The translations under genes and the position numbers were made by a program. Below the pieces are notes generated by a model. That model saw only the letters and a list, made by a program, of their open reading frames with translations. It did no database searches and was not told the origin of the DNA. A DNA stretch of 30,054 nt from DASUAO01 sp046484625. GTDB taxonomy: Bacteria; Actinomycetota; Acidimicrobiia; IMCC26256; PALSA-555. The DNA lies in NCBI GenBank assembly GCA_046484625.1, contig JAWOIO010000025.1:1-30054 (forward strand), given 5' to 3'. This document shows, one piece after another, positions 1-7,129 of the stretch (position 1 is its first letter; the number at the start of each line of letters is the position of its first letter).

Positions 1-189
1 CATCGTGAGCTCGCCACGTTCCAGGCGGGACCACGCGCCCTCGTCGCCGCTCTGGACCACGACCTCGCTGAGGAACCGGTGGGGCAGGCCGACCAACGCC
101 TCGTAGGCGCGGAACGCGTCGAGGGGCGACGGCATGACGACGCCGCCGAGGTCGAATACCACTGCCGCGTGCTTGCCGGAACCCGTCAC
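1..189 (-). CDS. HAD-superfamily hydrolase, 5' part only
   Basis: The first 63 codons of a gene that leaves the window at base 1. It begins with GTG at 189-187 and soon reads AVVFDLGGVVMPSP, the classical HAD motif I, in which the first Asp is the phosphoryl-accepting nucleophile; the second Asp of DxD is Gly here, as in many HAD proteins annotated FDxGGV. What follows (a helical stretch with LVGLPHRFL and GDEGAWSRLERGELT) looks like the cap region of haloacid dehalogenase/epoxide-hydrolase-N type HADs. A TAGCGT box lies 8 bases before the GTG, fitting a nearly leaderless mRNA. Substrate cannot be told. The family call is firm from motif I; motifs II-IV lie outside the window. Confidence 0.75.
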   Translation of the reverse strand, partial: MTGSGKHAAVVFDLGGVVMPSPLDAFRAYEALVGLPHRFLSEVVVQSGDEGAWSRLERGELTM

Positions 190-197
190 GAGCAGGC

Positions 198-203
198 ACG
201 CTA
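198..203 (-). promoter_or_regulatory. -10 box for HAD gene
   Basis: TAGCGT on the minus strand, 8 bases before the GTG start at 189. It fits TANNNT; no clear -35 is visible, and no Shine-Dalgarno precedes the GTG. Confidence 0.4.
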
Positions 204-317
204 CCCGGCGACTCCCGGCAGTGAGATCGGAGCAGGACGATGGAGACCAGGGTCGACGAGCCCTGGCGGACGCGTTCGAGCAGCGCCTGGCGGCCGCCGT
301 CGCGCCATGATGCGGCC

Positions 318-761
318 ATGGCGTCGGGTGACGAGGAGCAGATCCGGGCGCTGATCGGCGCGTACGCCGAGCGACTCGACGCCGGCGACCTCGACGGCGT
401 CGCCGCGCTGTTCGAGCACGGGGTGTTCCGGTCGGCCCGGGGCGGCGACCCGCTCGTGGGCCGCGATGCCGTGCGGCGCCAGTACGAGCCCGTGATCCTC
501 TACCCGGGCGACGAGGGCGGTTCCGCTCCGCGTACCAAGCACGTCCTCGGGAACCTCGTCGTCGACGTGCACGGCGACCGCGCCACCGGGGGCTGCACGT
601 TCACGGTGCTGCAGCAGGTCGCGGACGGTCCCCTCCGCGCCGTGCTCGGAGGGCGCTACCACGACCGGTTCGAGCGCGTCGACGGCGCCTGGCGTTTCGC
701 CGAGCGGGTCGTCCATCCCGATCTCATCGGCGACCTGTCGCAGCACATGGCGCGGCGATGA
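318..761 (+). CDS. SnoaL-like / NTF2-fold protein
   Basis: 147 residues with the pattern of SnoaL-like (NTF2 cone fold) proteins: an opening helix EEQIRALIGAYAERLDAGDLDGVAALF, then F-SARGGDPLVGRDAVRRQY, strands around KHVLGNLVVDVHGDRATGGCTFTVLQQ, and a final GGRYHDRFERVDGAWRFAERVV. This family includes polyketide cyclases, limonene-epoxide-hydrolase relatives and many uncharacterised ring- or small-molecule-binding enzymes; the pattern closest here is the SnoaL_4 type found beside catabolic genes. I chose ATG 318 (MASGDEEQ) over an in-frame ATG at 240, because the extra 26 residues are Arg/Pro-rich and unlike the family. The stop overlaps the next start as ATGA (758-761), so it is probably co-translated with coaA. 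Specific reaction unknown. Confidence 0.75.
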   Translation: MASGDEEQIRALIGAYAERLDAGDLDGVAALFEHGVFRSARGGDPLVGRDAVRRQYEPVILYPGDEGGSAPRTKHVLGNLVVDVHGDRATGGCTFTVLQQVADGPLRAVLGGRYHDRFERVDGAWRFAERVVHPDLIGDLSQHMARR

Positions 762-1510
762 CCTCGGCGATGGCGGACGCCGCGACCCGCCTCGCCGCGC
801 TCGCCGGGGCCGCGGCCGGCCGCGCGGCGCCCGCGGTCGTGGGGATCGCCGGCGCGGTGGCATCCGGGAAGTCGACGCTCGCCCGGGCCGTCGCCGACGC
901 GCTCGTCGCGAGCGGTACCTCGGCCTCCGTCGTCACCACCGACGGGTTCCTCCTCCCGAACGCGGTGCTCGCCGCGCGGGGTCTCACGATGCACAAGGGC
1001 TTTCCCGAGAGCTACGACGTGGACGCGCTCGTCGGGTTCGTCGACGCCTTCCACGCGGGTGCGCCGGACGTCCGGGTCCCCGTCTACTCGCACGTCACCT
1101 ATGACGTGGAGCCTGGTCCGGGCCTGCTGCTCGGACCCTGCCAGGTCGCGGTGGTCGAAGGGGTGAACACGCTCGGGGCGCTCGCCGGACGCCTCGACCT
1201 CGCGGTATACCTCGACGCGGCCGAGGCCGACCTCGAGCGGTGGTATGTCCATCGCTTCCGCGTGCTGTGCGCCGAGGCAAGGGCGGATCCGTCGTCGTTC
1301 TACCGGACGTTCGTCTCGATGGCACCGGACGAGGTCGACGCGATCGCACTGAGCACCTGGCGGGGGATCAACCTGGTGAACCTCCGTGACCACATTCTCC
1401 CCACCCGGGACCTGGCCGACGTCGTCGTGACGAAGGGGTCCGACCATCAGGTGCTCGACGTCGAGGTGCGCGAGCATGCTGGCCCCGGCGACGAAGGGAG
1501 TGCGACGTGA
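758..1510 (+). CDS. coaA: Type I pantothenate kinase-like protein, N-terminally short
   Basis: 250 residues of P-loop kinase that follow bacterial CoaA closely. Visible are Walker A GAVASGKST (residues 32-40), TTDGFLLPN with the likely catalytic Asp62, KGFPESYD, PVYSH..YD (His112), VVEGVN, the lid RWYVHRFRVL, and the C-terminal WRGINLVNLRDHILPTR. CoaA phosphorylates pantothenate in the first committed step of coenzyme A synthesis. Family members are about 310-320 residues; here roughly 60 residues before the P-loop are missing, including the usual N-terminal helical region. The ATG overlaps the upstream stop (ATGA) and the stop overlaps the next GTG (GTGA), so the short N-terminus looks genuine. 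It could be a paralogue with another substrate (uridine-kinase-like), so the activity is less certain than the fold. Confidence 0.8.
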   Translation: MTSAMADAATRLAALAGAAAGRAAPAVVGIAGAVASGKSTLARAVADALVASGTSASVVTTDGFLLPNAVLAARGLTMHKGFPESYDVDALVGFVDAFHAGAPDVRVPVYSHVTYDVEPGPGLLLGPCQVAVVEGVNTLGALAGRLDLAVYLDAAEADLERWYVHRFRVLCAEARADPSSFYRTFVSMAPDEVDAIALSTWRGINLVNLRDHILPTRDLADVVVTKGSDHQVLDVEVREHAGPGDEGSAT

Positions 1511-2319
1511 GCGACACGGACCTGGTCAGGCATCTCGAGCAGGTGTGGCGGTCGATGGGCGAGCTGGGCGACGAGCTGAGCGAGGCGGAGTGGAAGACAC
1601 CGACCGACGTGCCCGGTTGGAGCGTCCAGGACAACCTCACCCACATCACCGCGATCGAGTGGATGATCCTGGGCGAGCCGATGCCCGAGGTCGAGGTCCC
1701 GGACGACCTGGAGCACATCAAGAACGACGCCGGAAGGAACAACGAGATCTTCGTCGAGAGCCGTCGCGCGCTCACCGGCGCGGAGGCGCTGGCGGAGTTC
1801 CGCGAGGTCACCGGTCGGCGCCTTGCGGACCTCGGGGCGTACGGGCCCGACGACTTCGACAACGAGTCGTGGACGCCGATGGGCCCGGGGAAGGTCCGTG
1901 ATCTGCTGCCGTTCCGCGCGTTCGACTCGTGGGTGCACGAGCAGGACATGCGCCGCGCGGTCGGGCGGCCAGGGAACGTCGACTCCGAGGTCGCCGACGT
2001 CGCGGTCGAGCGGATGGTCTCGACGATGGCCTACGTCGTGGGGAAGAAGGCCGCCGCGCCCGACGGAGCCACTGTCGCGTTTGATATCGCCGCGCCTCCC
2101 GGGCGGGCCTTCGCGGTCGGGGTCGACGGTCGGGCGAAGGTGCTCGACGCGGTGCCCGCCGACGCGACCGCCCGGATCGTCACTGACGGCATGACGTTCG
2201 TGCGGCTCGCGACCGGTCGGGTCGACCCGGGCGAGGTCCTCGCCGGTGGGTCGTTGCGGTGCGAGGGCGACGAGGCGCTCGCGCGGCGGGTCGTGGAGTC
2301 GATGAACTTCTTGTTCTGA
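1507..2319 (+). CDS. DinB/MDMPI-fold mycothiol-dependent maleylpyruvate isomerase-family protein
   Basis: 270 residues beginning GTG in a GTGA overlap with coaA. The N-terminal half is a DinB-like four-helix bundle of the MDMPI_N type: LEQVWRSMGELGDELSEAEWKTPTDVPGWSVQDNLTHI, with the metal-site histidine in the NLTHI helix, and a second His in FDSWVHEQDMRRAVG. The C-terminal part (from about residue 180, DGATVAFDIAAPPGRAFAVGV to ARIVTDGMTFVRLATGRVDP) matches the SCP2-like C-terminal domain of these proteins. Members act as metal-dependent mycothiol-using isomerases or transferases, typical of Actinomycetota; the substrate of this one is not evident. It ends 29 bases from the convergent LLM oxidoreductase gene. 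Confidence 0.85.
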   Translation: MSDTDLVRHLEQVWRSMGELGDELSEAEWKTPTDVPGWSVQDNLTHITAIEWMILGEPMPEVEVPDDLEHIKNDAGRNNEIFVESRRALTGAEALAEFREVTGRRLADLGAYGPDDFDNESWTPMGPGKVRDLLPFRAFDSWVHEQDMRRAVGRPGNVDSEVADVAVERMVSTMAYVVGKKAAAPDGATVAFDIAAPPGRAFAVGVDGRAKVLDAVPADATARIVTDGMTFVRLATGRVDPGEVLAGGSLRCEGDEALARRVVESMNFLF

Positions 2320-2348
2320 TCGGCCGGTAGTGACGCTTGCGCTCCGAC

Positions 2349-3389
2349 TCAGAGCACCAGCTCGGCCATGAGCTGGAGGGCCTCGGGCTGCGCGGCGCCG
2401 AGCACCATCGTGCCGATCCCCGACTCCTTCCACGCCTCGACCCTGTCGGCGATCCGCTCCTTGGGCCCGAGGAGCGAGACCTCGTCGACGAGCTCGTCGG
2501 GAACCGCGGCGATCGCCTCGGACTTCTTGCCGTCGAGGTAGAGGTCCTGGATCTCCTTCGCGGCGGCCTCGTAGCCGTACCGGCACGCGAGGTCGTTGTA
2601 GAAGTTCTTGCCCCGTGCGCCCATCCCCCCGACGTACAGCGCGACCATGGGCTTCACGAAGCCGCGCAGCGCATCCACGTCGTCGCCGACGAGGACCGTG
2701 ACCGTCGCGGCGATGTCGAAGGTCTCGAGGCTCTTGCCGCCGCCGGCCTTCGCGAACCCGGCGTCGAGGGCAGGGCCGTACGTCTCCTTGACCCGGGTCG
2801 GAGAGAAGAAGATCGGGAGCCAGCCGTCGGCGACCTCGGCCGTGAGCTCCACGTTCTTCGGGCCGATCGCGGCGACGTAGATCGGCAGGTCGGCGCGGCG
2901 CGGGTGGAGGATCAGCTTCAGAGGCTTGCCGAGCCCGGTCGCGTCGGGGCCGCTGTACGGGATGTCGTAGTGGGCGCCGTGGTGCTCGACCGGCCCCTCG
3001 CGAGCGAGGATCGCCCGGATGATCTCGACGTATTCGCGCGTCTTGCCGAGTGGTTTGCCGTACGCGTCGCCGTGCCACCCCTCCGACACCTGCGGACCGG
3101 AGGCGCCGATCCCGAGGAGGAACCGGCCGCCGCTCATGAGGTCGAGCGTGGCCGCGGTCATCGCGGTCATCGCCGGGGTCCGGGCCGGCATCTGCATGAT
3201 CGCGGTGCCCCACGACATGCGCTCGGTGTGGGCCATGAGCCAGGTGAGCGGCGTGACCGCGTCGCTCCCGTAGGCCTCCGCCGTCCAGCCCGAATGGAAG
3301 CCGAGACGGTCGGCTTCCTGCGCCGCGCTGATCGCGCCGTCGAGGCCTGCGCCCCAGTCCTGGTATCCGAAGTTCACGCCGAGTCTCAT
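2349..3389 (-). CDS. LLM class F420-dependent oxidoreductase
   Basis: 346 residues with the luciferase-like monooxygenase TIM-barrel pattern: MRLGVNFGYQDW, AQEADRLGFHSGWTAEAYGSDAVTPLTWLMAHTERMSWGTAIMQMPARTPAMTAMTAATLDLMSGGRFLLGIGASGPQV, then PIYVAAIGPKNVELTAEVADGWLPIFFSP. This combination is typical of the actinobacterial F420-dependent LLM subfamily that transfers hydride between reduced F420 and an organic substrate; substrate unknown. An open frame continues upstream to 3596 but ATG 3389 is preferred because the barrel's first strand starts there and GAGGCTGAGG lies just before it; the upstream extension is Arg/Pro-rich. It lies 56 bases downstream of the acyltransferase gene on the same strand. 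Confidence 0.88.
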   Translation of the reverse strand: MRLGVNFGYQDWGAGLDGAISAAQEADRLGFHSGWTAEAYGSDAVTPLTWLMAHTERMSWGTAIMQMPARTPAMTAMTAATLDLMSGGRFLLGIGASGPQVSEGWHGDAYGKPLGKTREYVEIIRAILAREGPVEHHGAHYDIPYSGPDATGLGKPLKLILHPRRADLPIYVAAIGPKNVELTAEVADGWLPIFFSPTRVKETYGPALDAGFAKAGGGKSLETFDIAATVTVLVGDDVDALRGFVKPMVALYVGGMGARGKNFYNDLACRYGYEAAAKEIQDLYLDGKKSEAIAAVPDELVDEVSLLGPKERIADRVEAWKESGIGTMVLGAAQPEALQLMAELVL

Positions 3390-3445
3390 GGCCTCAGCCT
3401 CGCGCAGATCGCTGCGCCGCCGCCTGGTCGGGGCGGACACCGCTC

Positions 3446-5386
3446 TCATGCACCCGACGAGCCGAGAGGGCCCGTCAGCGCGTCGAGCAGGCGTGGCGCG
3501 ACCCAGTCGGCCCCGGCCGGGGAGAAGTGACCACCGTCGCGGGGGCGGATCCGCACCCCATCGACGACCTCCGGGCAGGGCGGCCCGCCGGGGCACACGA
3601 TGCCGGCGAGGTCGAGCACCTTCACCGTGTCGGGATTCCTCGACGCGAAGTCGCGTAGCAGGTCGTTGAGGTGCACGAACCGCTCGACCGCCTCCTGATC
3701 AGCGGGACCCAGGTCGGATCGCTCGGCCGTCGGCGGCATGGTGAGCATCACGAGCATTGCTCCATCGGCGGTCAGACGATCACGCGATGCCTCGAAGTCG
3801 TCCAGCAGCGCGGCGTCGCCGCGGCGCGTGCCGAACCGCAGGACTCGGCCGTCGACGACATGGTCGGAGGTCTCCCAGCTGCTGAGCCAGAGCACCACCT
3901 CCGGCTGCGCGTCGCGTACCGCATCGGACTGGTACTGAGCGGTCTCGCGCGCGCAGTCCGACGCCCACGGGACGGAGATCCCCTCGGCGTCGGAAGGCAC
4001 CGTTGTCGTCATCCCGCAGCCTGCACGCGTGATGCCGTAGAGGGCCTGCCCGCGCGCGTCGGCCTCCTTCGAGAGTGCGGCAGAGAGCGACTGGCCGATC
4101 GAGTCGCCGACGAGGAGGAAGCGTGTCGGGACGCTCGACTCGGGCTGCGGGACTCCGTCGGGGATGACCGTCGTGCTCGTTGTCGCGGTAGACCGAGGCC
4201 CGTGGGTGATGACGTTGCCGGGGTCGGCGAACACCCCGGACGACGGGGTGGCTCCGGCGGTCGAGACGATCACGACGCCGGCCACGAGTGCCGCGGCTGC
4301 GGGGGCAGCGATCCACGCGCGGCGGCCGCGTCGCTTCTGGCGGAGCACCGGGAGCTCGACCAGGTAGTACGAGGCGGTTGCGAGGGCCAACGTCACCAGG
4401 ACGCGAACGAGGGTGAGTCCCCACCCGGTCAGATCGGTGCGCGCCTCGGAGATGGCGATTCCCACGGGCCAGTGCCAGAGATAGAGCCCGAACGAGACGG
4501 TGCCGATCCAGACGACGGGGCGGACCGACAATGGGCGGTGGAGCGCGCCTCCCGTCGGTTGTACGAGCGCGGCGACGAGGACGCCGGTCACGACCGCGAA
4601 GACGAGGAACCCACCGTGATACAACCACGAGGCGTCGTCCTCGGCCACGAAGAACGCGACCGCCGAGACGGCCGCCGCGAGAGCGCCCGCCGTCTGAAGA
4701 CCGACGCGACCCTTTCGGGTGGTCGGAGACCACGCCAGGAGCAGCACCGCGAGGATCCCCCCGACCAGGAACTGGCTCGCCCGGGTGTCGGAGCCGAAGT
4801 AGGCACGAGAGGGATCCGCCGGGTCGTAGGTCGCGGCGAGGAGCGCGGCCGATGCGATGGTCCCGATCGCGCAGAACATCACGACGAGACGCATACGTCC
4901 GCCGACGAGACGGACGACACCGATCAGCAGCAGCGGCCAGAGCAGGTAGTACTGCTCGATCACCGATGAGAACCAGGTGTGCCGCAACGGCGACGGCTCG
5001 CTGAACAGGTCGAAGTACGACTGGCCCGACACGATCGCGTGCCAGTTGGCTGCGCCGGCCAACGTCCAGAGCGAGTCCGCTCGGACCGCGCCGAGCTGGT
5101 CCGACGGCACCGCGAAGGCGGCCCAGACCGCCACACCCGCCAGCATCACGAACAAGGGCGGCAGCACTCGCCGAGCACGCCGGCCCCAGAACGACGCGAA
5201 GGACCACGCCGTGTCGCGGCGCAATCCGGCGAGCAGCGCATTGGTGATCAGGTAGCCCGAGAGGACGAAGAAGATGTCGACGCCGAGAAAGCCTCCCGGG
5301 AGCGAGCCCGGCGCCCAGTGGTAGAAGATCACGGCGGCGATCGCGACGGCCCGAAGTCCGTCGAGGGGTGCGCGGTGCCGACCCAT
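3446..5386 (-). CDS. Acyltransferase 3 membrane protein with C-terminal SGNH domain (OafA/OatA-like)
   Basis: 646 residues from ATG 5386 (a TTG at 5404 would add six residues). The N-terminal two-fifths is an acyltransferase-3 domain: PLDGLRAVAIAAVIFYHW with the conserved His, GGFLGVDIFFVLSGYLIT, the FWGRRARRVLPPLF motif, and about ten membrane helices up to residue 390. After a Ser/Thr-rich linker (TATTSTTVIPDGVPQPESS) comes an extracytoplasmic SGNH domain: FLLVGDSIGQSLSAAL with nucleophile Ser, WLSSWE, and DGGHFSPAG with the Asp-His pair. The family moves acetyl or other acyl groups across the membrane onto cell-wall glycans, peptidoglycan or secreted polysaccharides. No glycan genes flank it, so the acceptor is unknown. 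Architecture is clear; specificity is not. Confidence 0.88.
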   Translation of the reverse strand: MGRHRAPLDGLRAVAIAAVIFYHWAPGSLPGGFLGVDIFFVLSGYLITNALLAGLRRDTAWSFASFWGRRARRVLPPLFVMLAGVAVWAAFAVPSDQLGAVRADSLWTLAGAANWHAIVSGQSYFDLFSEPSPLRHTWFSSVIEQYYLLWPLLLIGVVRLVGGRMRLVVMFCAIGTIASAALLAATYDPADPSRAYFGSDTRASQFLVGGILAVLLLAWSPTTRKGRVGLQTAGALAAAVSAVAFFVAEDDASWLYHGGFLVFAVVTGVLVAALVQPTGGALHRPLSVRPVVWIGTVSFGLYLWHWPVGIAISEARTDLTGWGLTLVRVLVTLALATASYYLVELPVLRQKRRGRRAWIAAPAAAALVAGVVIVSTAGATPSSGVFADPGNVITHGPRSTATTSTTVIPDGVPQPESSVPTRFLLVGDSIGQSLSAALSKEADARGQALYGITRAGCGMTTTVPSDAEGISVPWASDCARETAQYQSDAVRDAQPEVVLWLSSWETSDHVVDGRVLRFGTRRGDAALLDDFEASRDRLTADGAMLVMLTMPPTAERSDLGPADQEAVERFVHLNDLLRDFASRNPDTVKVLDLAGIVCPGGPPCPEVVDGVRIRPRDGGHFSPAGADWVAPRLLDALTGPLGSSGA

Positions 5387-5426
5387 GCCCGAATGGTCGC
5401 TCAAAGCAACGGTGAGGCGCTGGAGT

Positions 5427-5467
5427 ACGAGGGCCCTATTCTGCGCAGGACGAGGGCCCTATTCTGC
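5427..5467. repeat. Direct repeat, 2 x 18 bases, 23-base period
   Basis: ACGAGGGCCCTATTCTGC occurs at 5427-5444 and 5450-5467 on the plus strand. The second copy contains the TAG stop of the GNAT gene (5459-5461 on the minus strand), so the repeat looks like a tandem duplication of that gene's last bases into the gap before the acyltransferase gene. GGGCCC within each copy is itself palindromic. Confidence 0.85.
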
Positions 5468-6019
5468 AGGGATCTCGAGGTGGTCAGCGGGCACCAGCGA
5501 GAACATCACCACGTCGGCGAGCCCGCACCCGAACGTGAGGTAGGACCGCAACACACCCTCGCGGGTAAAGCCGGCGCGCTCGGCCACGCCCTGGCTCGCG
5601 ACGTTCTCGATGCGGGTCATGAGCTCGACGCGAGCGATCCCGAGGTCGCGGGAGGCCCAGTCGGCCACCAACCGCACCGCGCGCGTCGCGATGCCGCGCC
5701 GGCGGGCTTCCGCCGCGACCCAGTACCCGATCTCGGCGACGTGCCGCTCCTCGTGGATGCGCATGAGGCCGACCGACCCGAGCACGGTGTCGCGATCGAC
5801 GTCGGAGATCACGAATGCGGCACTCGAGCCCTCAGCCCAGCTGCGGCCGGCGTCCTCGACGAAGCGGACCGCGTCCTCACGACCGTACGGCGACATGATG
5901 CGGGTGAACCGCGGGATCTCGGGGTCCTGGCACTCCGCGGTGATGGCATCGACGTCGGCGAGCGCCGGGGGGCGGAGGCGGACGACCTCGTCGGCGAGGT
6001 CGGGGACTTCGAGCGGCAT
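5459..6019 (-). CDS. GNAT N-acetyltransferase, RimJ/RimL-like
   Basis: 186 residues of the Acetyltransf_3 type. VVRLRPPALADVDAITAECQDPEIPRFTRI is the usual N-terminal strand-helix. GSVGLMRIHEERHVAEIGYWVAAEARRRGIATRAVRLVADWA carries the strand-4 EIGYWV and the acetyl-CoA pyrophosphate-binding loop RRRGIAT, and the C-terminus has ARVELMTRIENVASQGVAERAGFTREGVLRS with the Asn-x-x-Ser and AGF motifs. Such enzymes acetylate ribosomal-protein N-termini, amino acids or antibiotics; the target cannot be told. ATG 6019 is divergent from the esterase-thioredoxin gene with 48 bases between. A weak CACGCT box lies 6 bases before the ATG, resembling the leaderless pattern seen elsewhere in the window. Confidence 0.87.
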   Translation of the reverse strand: MPLEVPDLADEVVRLRPPALADVDAITAECQDPEIPRFTRIMSPYGREDAVRFVEDAGRSWAEGSSAAFVISDVDRDTVLGSVGLMRIHEERHVAEIGYWVAAEARRRGIATRAVRLVADWASRDLGIARVELMTRIENVASQGVAERAGFTREGVLRSYLTFGCGLADVVMFSLVPADHLEIPAE

Positions 6020-6067
6020 CGCACCAGCGTGGCATCATCGGGGTCCGGACCACGACGGAGTTTCGCG

Positions 6068-7075
6068 ATGGCGCTGATCCACAACATCGTCGGTACACCC
6101 CAGGCCGCACGCATCCTGCTGCTCGTCCACGGATACGGCGCCGACGAGAAGGACCTCGGCGGGCTGCTGCCGTACCTCGACCCCGAGGGCCGGTTCCTCA
6201 CCGTCCTGCCGCGCGGTCCCGTTGCCGCGCCGCCGGGGTTCGCCTGGTACGACCTCGCCTCGGTCGGCGGTGGCGGTGGTGGTGGGACCGACCAGGGGTT
6301 CCTCGATGCGCTCGACGAGCTCGACGCCCTGCTCGACGAGGCGTGCGCCGAGCACGACAAGCCCCGCAGCGAGGCGATCGTCGCCGGCTTCTCGCAGGGC
6401 GCTGCGCTCGCGGTCGCGCTCGGGCTGCGCGCCGGGACCACCCATCCGGCCGGCATCCTCGCGATGAGCACCTACCTGCCCGACGTCGACGGTCTCGACT
6501 ACGACTGGGAGGCCGCGAAGGCGATCCCGGTCCTCGTGCAGCACGGCACCGACGACCCGCTCATCCCCGTCGAGCAGGGCCGCCTGCTTGCCAAGGCGCT
6601 CGAGGAACATGGTGCGCCCGTCGTGTACCGCGACTACCCGATGCAGCACCAGGTCGCGATGGAGAGCGTGCAGGATGCCCACGCTTGGCTGCTCGAGGTC
6701 ACCGCCGGGCAGGCACCCAGCGAGCCGGTACCGGAGGCGGCCGCGGAGCCGCTCGTGAAGTCCGTGACCACCGCCACGTTCGAGGCCGAGGTGCTCCGCG
6801 CCGACAAGCCCGTCATCGTCGACTTCTGGGCTCCGTGGTGCCAGCCGTGCCGCCAGGTGTCACCGATCGTCGAGCAGATCGCCGCGATGCGCGAGGGCTC
6901 CTACAAGGTGGTCAAGGTGAACATCGACGAGGAGCCTCAGCTCGCGAAGGCGTTCGACGTGCAGAGCATCCCCATGATCGGGATGTTCCGCGACGGCAAG
7001 CTCGAGCGCTCCGCGCTCGGCGCGAAGCCCCGACCCCAGCTCGAGGCCGAGCTGGGGATGCTCGTCATCCCCTGA
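6068..7075 (+). CDS. Fusion protein: carboxylesterase/phospholipase domain + thioredoxin domain
   Basis: One uninterrupted frame of 335 residues with two enzymes. Residues 1-213 form an alpha/beta hydrolase of the phospholipase/carboxylesterase family (Abhydrolase_2): ILLLVHGYGADEKDL, PRGPVAAPPGFAWYD, nucleophile elbow GFSQG (Ser109), HGTDDPLIP (Asp162/163) and the catalytic His194 in PMQHQV. A Pro/Ala/Glu linker (214-230) leads to a thioredoxin (about 231-335): VIVDFWAPWCQPCRQVSP with redox pair Cys258/Cys261, VVKVNIDEEPQLAKAFDVQSIPMIGMF with cis-Pro302, and FRDGKLE. WCQPC is one residue from the usual WCGPC. No signal peptide, so probably cytoplasmic. ATG 6068 has GACGGAG 8 bases before it. 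Each domain call is strong; the partner substrate is unknown. Confidence 0.88.
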   Translation: MALIHNIVGTPQAARILLLVHGYGADEKDLGGLLPYLDPEGRFLTVLPRGPVAAPPGFAWYDLASVGGGGGGGTDQGFLDALDELDALLDEACAEHDKPRSEAIVAGFSQGAALAVALGLRAGTTHPAGILAMSTYLPDVDGLDYDWEAAKAIPVLVQHGTDDPLIPVEQGRLLAKALEEHGAPVVYRDYPMQHQVAMESVQDAHAWLLEVTAGQAPSEPVPEAAAEPLVKSVTTATFEAEVLRADKPVIVDFWAPWCQPCRQVSPIVEQIAAMREGSYKVVKVNIDEEPQLAKAFDVQSIPMIGMFRDGKLERSALGAKPRPQLEAELGMLVIP

Positions 7076-7129
7076 CCGGGGTGTGCCCGGAAGGCCGCAA
7101 CGGCCAGCCGGTCCGGGCTCGTCCCGGTC
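7074..7129. terminator. Nested hairpin between convergent genes
   Basis: Three nested stems fill the gap between two stop codons: GACCGGG (7074-7080) with CCCGGTC (7123-7129), GCCCGG (7085-7090) with CCGGGC (7113-7118), and GGCCG (7093-7097) with CGGCC (7101-7105, loop CAA). There is no T-run, as is common in high-GC genomes. Probably a shared bidirectional terminator for the esterase-thioredoxin gene and selD. Confidence 0.55.

Noticed and set aside
2320..2348. Terminator between the MDMPI-type and LLM genes
   Set aside because: I see only weak partial complementarity in these 29 bases, not enough to call a hairpin.
4979..6067. Open frame upstream of the esterase-thioredoxin start (from 4979)
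   Set aside because: It runs antisense through the acyltransferase and GNAT genes; the hydrolase domain starts at ATG 6068 with a ribosome-binding site.
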